10,685 bases of DNA, from the NCBI GenBank assembly GCA_030641485.1, contig DAOWHJ010000017.1, positions 1 through 10,685 of the forward strand. Direction: 5' to 3'. The notes under the pieces were generated by a model. The model saw nothing but the letters and a program-made list of their open reading frames with translations. It ran no database searches and was not told the DNA's origin. The translations under genes were made by a program, and so were the position numbers. Each line of letters starts with the position of its first letter. The stretch's first letter is position 1. This DNA is from Pseudomonadota bacterium. GTDB taxonomy: Bacteria; Desulfobacterota; Anaeroferrophillalia; Anaeroferrophillales; Tharpellaceae. This document shows, piece by piece, positions 7,044 through 10,685 of the stretch.

Positions 7044-7658
7044 ATGTATCAGTTCGTAATGAAAGGTGGGTACTTAATGTATCCAATTATTTTGTGTTCG
7101 ATTCTTACCCTGGCAATTTTATTTGAGCGTTTGTTTGCGCTCCGTCGGAGTCGAGTTATACCCGAAAAATTTATCATTGAAGTAAGTGATCTTGTTCGTC
7201 AGCAGCGGATGGAGGATGCCTTAACTCAGTGTCGTCTTAATGACTCCTCAATCTCCAGAGTTTTGTCGGCTGGGATCTCACGACATAAAAAGTCGCGGCA
7301 ACAGGTAAAGGAAGCGATTGAAGATGTCGGTCGCCTCGAAGCGGCCACTCTGGAGCGCTTTTTGACTATCCTGGGGACGATTGCCGGGATTGCTCCTTTG
7401 CTTGGTCTGTTGGGGACAGTAACTGGTATGATCAAGGCTTTCAGTGTGATCTCACACGCTGGAATTGGTAATCCTCAGATGCTTGCCGGTGGGATCTCTG
7501 AGGCTCTGATTACGACTGCTGCTGGCCTGACCGTGGCGATCCCGGCGTTCGTTTTTTATAAGCTTCTTCGTTCTCGGGTTGACAAGCGAATTTTGCGGAT
7601 GGAACGGGTTTCGATAGAGGTTCTGGATCTTATTGATCAGGAAGAGGGGCGAGGCTAG
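7044..7658 (+). CDS. exbB: ExbB/TolQ-family inner-membrane proton-channel protein
   Basis: This 204-residue MotA/TolQ/ExbB-family subunit forms, with ExbD, the proton-driven motor that energises TonB-type proteins. Three membrane helices are visible: about residues 11-30, 108-132 (GTIAGIAPLLGLLGTVTGMI) and 153-173 (SEALITTAAGLTVAIPAFVF). Between the first and second lies a charged cytoplasmic region. The GLLGTVTGMIKAF and GISEALITTAAGLTVAIP blocks with their conserved threonines are diagnostic. ATG 7044 is chosen over TTG 7041 because GGAGG (7032-7036) lies 7 bases before it. exbD starts 3 bases after its stop. The family alone does not separate ExbB from TolQ; the TonB-like protein downstream and the lack of TolB/Pal favour ExbB. 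Confidence 0.95.
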   Translation: MYQFVMKGGYLMYPIILCSILTLAILFERLFALRRSRVIPEKFIIEVSDLVRQQRMEDALTQCRLNDSSISRVLSAGISRHKKSRQQVKEAIEDVGRLEAATLERFLTILGTIAGIAPLLGLLGTVTGMIKAFSVISHAGIGNPQMLAGGISEALITTAAGLTVAIPAFVFYKLLRSRVDKRILRMERVSIEVLDLIDQEEGRG

Positions 7659-7661
7659 CTT

Positions 7662-8069
7662 ATGCGTTTTCAGACCCGCAAAAAAGACGATGTGCAGCTT
7701 GATATGACGCCTCTTGTTGATGTTGTCTTTCTGCTCTTGATCTTCTTTATGCTCTCTACCAGCCTTTCGGTTAATCCTGGAATTAAGATTGATTTACCGA
7801 AAGCGTCAGCCGAACAGGTGAAAAAGAAGAAGACCACCCTGCGGGTTGCGATTGAAGCTGGTGGCGGGATCTTTCTTGAAGGGAAAAAACTTACTATTAA
7901 GCAACTGCGAGAGAAATTTGCCGCAGTGGGTAAGGCTAAAGGTGATGATGCTCTGGTTGTGATCGAAGCCGATAAAAAGGTTTATCATGGCCTTGTGGTC
8001 AGGGTTATGGATGCTGCGAAGAGTTCAGGTCTTAATAAATTGGCGATTGCAACCCAGCCGGAAGATTAA
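7662..8069 (+). CDS. exbD: ExbD/TolR-family biopolymer transport protein
   Basis: This 135-residue protein has the family layout: a short cytoplasmic N-terminus, one membrane helix (about residues 18-38) and a periplasmic domain. Asp20 in DMTPLVDVVFLLLIFFMLS is the membrane aspartate that carries protons in ExbD/TolR. The segment after the helix, NPGIKIDLPKA, is also conserved. The periplasmic domain ends with ALVVIEADKKVYHGLVVRVM and a typical C-terminal helix. GAGG (7651-7654) provides the ribosome binding site inside the end of exbB. It is followed by a 64-base gap with a strong stem-loop before the TonB-like gene. Confidence 0.95.
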   Translation: MRFQTRKKDDVQLDMTPLVDVVFLLLIFFMLSTSLSVNPGIKIDLPKASAEQVKKKKTTLRVAIEAGGGIFLEGKKLTIKQLREKFAAVGKAKGDDALVVIEADKKVYHGLVVRVMDAAKSSGLNKLAIATQPED

Positions 8070-8075
8070 AGGTTT

Positions 8076-8112
8076 AGGGTATTTTGCAAAAGGCAGTTTT
8101 TCAAGATACCCT
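8076..8112 (+). other. Strong intercistronic stem-loop between exbD and the TonB-like gene
   Basis: Bases 8076-8091 pair with 8097-8112 at 15 of 16 positions: AGGGTAT with ATACCCT, TTTG with CAAG (one T-G wobble), then AAAA with TTTT after one C-T mismatch. The loop is GGCAG. Only a short T stretch follows before an A-run, so an efficient intrinsic terminator is not clear. It ends 11 bases before the GAGG ribosome binding site of the next gene. It could act as a partial terminator, an mRNA-stability element or a translation control hairpin that sets the TonB:ExbBD ratio. That role is inferred. Confidence 0.65.
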
Positions 8113-8123
8113 TTATTAAAAAA

Positions 8124-8130
8124 GAGGTGA
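8124..8130 (+). promoter_or_regulatory. Ribosome binding site GAGGTGA for the TTG-started TonB-like gene
   Basis: GAGGTGA ends 3 bases before TTG 8134, and its GAGG core is 6 bases away. No in-frame ATG lies near enough to keep the N-terminal membrane helix, so this site supports TTG as the true start. Confidence 0.7.
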
Positions 8131-8133
8131 CAT

Positions 8134-9027
8134 TTGCTTGATACGCCCCGTTATAAGCCAGTTCGCCTGATCCCTTTTCTCTTACTCTCTTGTCTGTTGC
8201 ACTCAGCTTTCTTGCTGGTGTTGCCGGATTTGACCCGGTTGTTCAACATTCATATCAGGCGTTTAGTTCCGTTGTCACAGATTGAGTTGGAAGTTGCCCT
8301 GATCAAGCCTGAATTAGAATCTGAGCCTGAGCCCAAGACTGAATCTGTACCAACTTCTGAATCCGGGGTCGTTAAAGTTTCCCCCTCACTCTTGGTTGAT
8401 GACCATATCTCTTCTAAGATTGATGCTCATTTGCAAGAGTTTTCCGTATTAGGAGATAATGCTTTGCCGTCTCCAGCACCGATTGTTCTTCCGTCAGCCG
8501 TAACCTTGGATAAGCTTACGGCAAAGACTTTGCCTTTGCCGGAAACTGGCCCCCGGGTTCGATCGCAGGAGTTGTTAGGAAGGCTTGGCCGGCAAGCACT
8601 GGGCAGATTAAGTGGCCAGCGTCTGGGTGGAGTTTTTGACGAGGGTCACAAGGACCCAGATGAAGAGCTTGCAAAACTACTTTTAGCGGATGCACAAAGA
8701 GCTTTAATGGCGTTGGAAGCGGTTGAAAAAAAAGCTTCAGACCGGGAGTTTGGTTTGAGTGGTCCGGTCGCTGTGAACCGTAAGGTTTTGTTTCGGCCGG
8801 CTCTGCCAAAAGTTACTTTGGTGCGGGATGTTGCAGTCAGTTTTCGTTTCTGGGTGCGGCCTGATGGTAGCGTCAGTCGGGTTGAGGCGCGCCGGATTGG
8901 TGATCTTGAACTTGTAAATGTGGCTGAAAGATTTCTTAAGCAGTGGCGATTTTCAAGCCTCTCCTTTGAGGCGGAACCGTTGGAACAGTGGGGGACGGTC
9001 AAGGTTATCTTTCGGGTGCCACGATGA
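8134..9027 (+). CDS. TonB-like energy-transducing protein
   Basis: This 297-residue protein has the TonB layout. A short basic N-terminus leads to one membrane helix (about residues 11-30) with the SxxxH motif of TonB as Ser19-His23. A Glu/Pro-rich stretch, ELESEPEPKTESVP (60-73), follows, then a long periplasmic linker. The C-terminal domain at about 228-297 carries VSFRFWVRPDGSVSRVEA (235-252), ERFLKQWRF (265-273) and TVKVIFRV (288-295). These match the TonB_C pattern of beta strand, xPDGxV turn, helix with WxF and final strand. The usual Tyr-Pro before the domain is absent; RPALPKV stands there. The Pro-rich spacer is short, so the reach across the periplasm would depend on other structure. 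TolA-like function is possible. The start is TTG with a good GAGGTGA site. Its stop overlaps the next ATG (ATGA). Confidence 0.85.
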   Translation: MLDTPRYKPVRLIPFLLLSCLLHSAFLLVLPDLTRLFNIHIRRLVPLSQIELEVALIKPELESEPEPKTESVPTSESGVVKVSPSLLVDDHISSKIDAHLQEFSVLGDNALPSPAPIVLPSAVTLDKLTAKTLPLPETGPRVRSQELLGRLGRQALGRLSGQRLGGVFDEGHKDPDEELAKLLLADAQRALMALEAVEKKASDREFGLSGPVAVNRKVLFRPALPKVTLVRDVAVSFRFWVRPDGSVSRVEARRIGDLELVNVAERFLKQWRFSSLSFEAEPLEQWGTVKVIFRVPR

Positions 9028-9305
9028 GATGCTTAATCTCTGGACTTTTGTTGGTCCTGATTTTCTATTTTGTCTGGCTTACATGGTTTGGTGAACGTGG
9101 AAATCGGGCACTAAAATCATTTGAGTTGGAGATTGAGCGTCTGCAAGAGAATAATCAGGAACTTGTAGTTGAGAATCAACGATTTAGTCGCAGAATCCGC
9201 CTGCTTCAAAGTGATGCCCGTTACCAGGAATTGGTTGTCCGGCGTGAACTTCATATGATTCGTGATAGTGAGATTATTTTTCTTTTTGATGAGGACCAAC
9301 TTTGA
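9024..9305 (+). CDS. FtsB/DivIC-like septum formation initiator family protein
   Basis: A 93-residue single-pass membrane protein with a membrane helix at about residues 4-21. A coiled coil (about 28-63, with LEIERLQENNQELVVENQ) follows. The C-terminal motif LQSDARYQELVVRRELHMIR plus DSEIIF matches the FtsB/DivIC signature (D...E..aR..LgM...gEi.f). FtsB is a bitopic scaffold of the FtsQLB divisome complex in the inner membrane. ATG 9024 overlaps the tonB-like stop in ATGA, so it is translationally coupled. An in-frame upstream start at 8988 would overlap tonB and is not favoured. An ftsB-type gene at the end of an ExbBD-TonB operon is not its textbook place, which is beside eno/ispD. It could be the cell's FtsB or a paralogue serving the TonB system. 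Confidence 0.8.
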   Translation: MRCLISGLLLVLIFYFVWLTWFGERGNRALKSFELEIERLQENNQELVVENQRFSRRIRLLQSDARYQELVVRRELHMIRDSEIIFLFDEDQL

Positions 9306-9323
9306 GGACAACGCCCGTGTTAT

Positions 9324-9460
9324 GAGGCTGTCCGAGAATAGAAGTTTTCTCAGGTCGCGGCATTTTTTTCAGAAAGGCTCAGACATACACTTAATATTTC
9401 GAGCATTGTTTTCAAAAAATAACGAAGAACTGGGGCAAAAGAGCATTTTCGGACAGCCTC
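9324..9460. mobile_element. MITE-like element, 137 bp, with 16 bp terminal inverted repeats
   Basis: The termini GAGGCTGTCCGAGAAT (9324-9339) and ATTTTCGGACAGCCTC (9445-9460) are inverted repeats matching at 15 of 16 positions. The interior also pairs imperfectly: TTTT..C.CAG..TC, an ATTTTTT tract and a GCTC block align between one arm and the reverse complement of the other. The whole element is therefore a long imperfect palindrome with no room for a transposase. The GGCTGTCC...AAA type of end recalls terminal repeats of several DDE insertion sequences; the parent family is not identified. A TA lies near both ends (9321-9322 and 9461-9462), offset by one base on the left, so no clean target duplication is seen. 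It begins 18 bp after the ftsB-like stop. Confidence 0.75.
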
Positions 9461-9477
9461 TAGTCATCAATGTTTGC

Positions 9478-9506
9478 TTGACAATTTTGAGGCGACTGAC
9501 TACTAT
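9478..9506 (+). promoter_or_regulatory. Sigma-70-type promoter for argS
   Basis: TTGACA (9478-9483) matches the -35 consensus perfectly. A 17-base spacer separates it from TACTAT (9501-9506), a 5-of-6 -10 box. Transcription would start near 9513, inside the palindrome GAAGCTTC (9510-9517), leaving a leader of about 145 bases before argS. The promoter begins 18 bases after the MITE-like element's right end. Confidence 0.65.
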
Positions 9507-9528
9507 CCTGAAGCTTCTGGTTTACGGT

Positions 9529-9559
9529 TGCCCTCCGCCTGTGCGTTGAGGGTATTTTT
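9529..9559 (+). terminator. Terminator-like hairpin in the argS leader
   Basis: TGCCCTC (9529-9535) pairs with GAGGGTA (9548-9554), including one G-U. An inner CGC/GCG stem (9536-9538, 9543-9545) closes a CTGT loop, with a TT bulge at 9546-9547. TTTTT (9555-9559) follows directly, the form of a rho-independent terminator. It sits between the predicted argS start of transcription and the gene. It would act either as a leader attenuator of argS or as the terminator of transcripts entering from the ftsB side. A second small hairpin, ATTGCC/GGCAAT (9624-9640), lies just before the argS start. No T-box sequence is recognisable. Confidence 0.55.
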
Positions 9560-9658
9560 ATGTTATGGTAAGAATACTAACTTGCGGGTTTCAGTTTACG
9601 CTAGGATAGGTTTTCATATAGGCATTGCCTGTAAGGCAATAATTCAAAAGAATATTTA

Positions 9659-10685
9659 ATGAAAAGAAGAGTTGCAGGATATGTAGAGAAAGCGGTCAAA
9701 GCTGTGGCTGCAGTTCGTGGTTTTGCGGAATTAGATTTGCCGAAGGTTGTGGTTGAATTGCCCCGAGAGAAATCTTTTGGTGATTTTTCTACTAATATTG
9801 CCATGCAATTGGCGGGTCTTTGGAAGGATAATCCGCGTGCGATTGGACAGGCGATTAAGGCTGAACTTGATAAAGAAGTTGAACTTGCCGAAGTAACAAT
9901 TGCGGGGCCTGGGTTTGTAAATATGACCTTGGTGCTCTCTCTCTGGCACCAGCGCCTCAGTGATATTCATGGCTTAAAAGATGAGTACGCACGTTTGGAT
10001 TTTGGTGCGGGTAAACGGGTGCTGGTCGAATTTGTTAGTGCTAATCCGACTGGCCCTTTGCACATCGGTCATGGTCGGGGTGCGGCGGTTGGTGATGTTT
10101 TGGGGCGGTTGCTGCAGTGGACTGGTTTTGTCGTTGATCGAGAGTATTACGTTAACGATGCCGGCAACCAAATGCTTGTTTTAGGTCGTTCTTTACGTTG
10201 GCGTTATTTGGAACTTTTGGAAAAACGTCATGGTGAAATCCCTGAGGGTTACTACCGAGGTGAGTACCTGTGTGATTTGGCGCGGGATCTGTTGACTGAG
10301 CAGGGACATGAGCTGGTGCCCTTGGATATTGTCGAAGGTGATGATTCTGGCCTGGGGCTTTTTACAAGCTTTGCTGCAGACCTCATCTTGGCTGGTATCC
10401 GTGATGACCTTAATCTGTTTGGGGTTGGGTTTGAGCACTGGACCAGTGAGAAAGAGTTTTTTACCTCGGGTCGGGTCGATGTTGTCCTAGCTGAGCTTAA
10501 AGAGAAAGAGGTTATATACGAGGATGAAGGTGCAACCTGGTTTGCCTCATCTCGTTTTGGTGACGAAAAAGATCGTGTGGTGGTCAGGGCCAATGGAGTG
10601 AAAACCTATTTTGCTTCAGATATCGCCTATCATCGTGATAAGTTTGAACGTGGCTATGATCTTTTAGTTGATATCTGGGGGGCGG
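9659..10685 (+). CDS. argS: Arginyl-tRNA synthetase, 3' end outside window
   Basis: The frame is open from ATG 9659 to the window end, giving 342 visible residues of an enzyme normally around 550-580. ArgRS is a class I synthetase that charges tRNA-Arg in the cytoplasm. The N-terminal additional domain (about residues 1-90) contains LPREKSFGDFSTNIAMQLA (34-52) and GPGFVN (83-88). The catalytic core follows with VEFVSANPTGPLHIGHGRGA (123-142), in which HIGH is residues 135-138, and then YYVNDAGNQM (163-172). VRANGVKTYFASDIAYH is seen near the window end. The KMSK loop and anticodon-binding domain lie beyond it. The ribosome binding site is weak (AAAAG about 10 bases upstream). The gene has its own promoter and leader, separating it from the ftsB-ended operon upstream. 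Confidence 0.96.
   Translation, partial: MKRRVAGYVEKAVKAVAAVRGFAELDLPKVVVELPREKSFGDFSTNIAMQLAGLWKDNPRAIGQAIKAELDKEVELAEVTIAGPGFVNMTLVLSLWHQRLSDIHGLKDEYARLDFGAGKRVLVEFVSANPTGPLHIGHGRGAAVGDVLGRLLQWTGFVVDREYYVNDAGNQMLVLGRSLRWRYLELLEKRHGEIPEGYYRGEYLCDLARDLLTEQGHELVPLDIVEGDDSGLGLFTSFAADLILAGIRDDLNLFGVGFEHWTSEKEFFTSGRVDVVLAELKEKEVIYEDEGATWFASSRFGDEKDRVVVRANGVKTYFASDIAYHRDKFERGYDLLVDIWGA

Noticed and set aside
8134..9027. Calling the exbBD-tonB set a Tol-Pal system
   Set aside because: There is no TolB, Pal or CpoB, and the third protein has a TonB_C domain and the SxxxH motif rather than a long TolA helix; the TPR protein is far larger than CpoB.
9507..9658. T-box riboswitch upstream of argS
   Set aside because: No T-box consensus or stem I features can be recognised, and the terminator-like hairpin comes only about 16 bases after the predicted start of transcription, too soon for a T-box.
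9262..9659. Two small + strand frames (9262-9549 and 9474-9659) between ftsB-like and argS
   Set aside because: They run through the MITE-like element, promoter and leader hairpins, lack convincing ribosome binding sites and have no coding character.
1..10685. CRISPR array, tRNA or rRNA genes, restriction or phage-defence genes
   Set aside because: No regularly spaced direct repeats, tRNA-like cloverleaf or defence-family proteins were seen on either strand.

Overview
The window is about 10.7 kb of bacterial chromosome in which every supportable gene lies on the + strand. The gene set suggests a Gram-negative anaerobe of the former Deltaproteobacteria (Desulfobacterota, for example Desulfuromonadales or Desulfobulbales). 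It includes CheB, PhoH/YbeY, a COG1900/DUF39 homocysteine-biosynthesis protein, an ExbB-ExbD-TonB set, an FtsB-like protein and ArgS. DUF39 is typical of methanogens and sulfate- or metal-reducing deltaproteobacteria. The taxonomic call is an inference from gene content, not a database match.

Region 1 (1-2505) starts with the 3' part of cheB (chemotaxis methylesterase). An intergenic stretch with repeat-like structure follows, then a complete MTA/SAH-nucleosidase-like gene. That gene runs directly into the 3' half of a phoH-family gene. The phoH piece has lost its Walker A half but keeps an open frame and overlaps ybeY by one base. The joint looks like a rearrangement breakpoint.

Region 2 (2529-3848) holds the DUF39 gene. 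Its last codons and stop lie inside a ~150 bp palindromic repeat that fills most of the gap to the next operon. The nucleosidase and DUF39 both touch the homocysteine/SAM cycle, but nothing shows that they are one functional unit.

Region 3 (3910-9305) is a compact operon: a 1,022-residue exported TPR protein, ExbB/TolQ, ExbD/TolR, a TonB-like protein (TTG start, SxxxH motif in its membrane helix) and a small FtsB/DivIC-like protein. The TPR protein has a TonB-box-like segment just after its signal sequence. The predicted system is a proton-motive-force-driven envelope machine, with the TPR protein as its likely periplasmic or outer-membrane partner. Two strong stem-loops lie between cistrons, before exbB and before tonB.

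Region 4 (9306-10685) opens with a 137 bp MITE-like element with 16 bp terminal inverted repeats, 18 bp after ftsB. Next come a near-consensus sigma-70 promoter, a terminator-like hairpin in the leader, and argS, which runs off the window. No tRNA, rRNA or CRISPR array was seen. The most distinctive features are the truncated phoH junction, the repeat built into a gene's 3' end, the MITE, the argS leader and the TPR-ExbBD-TonB-FtsB operon.
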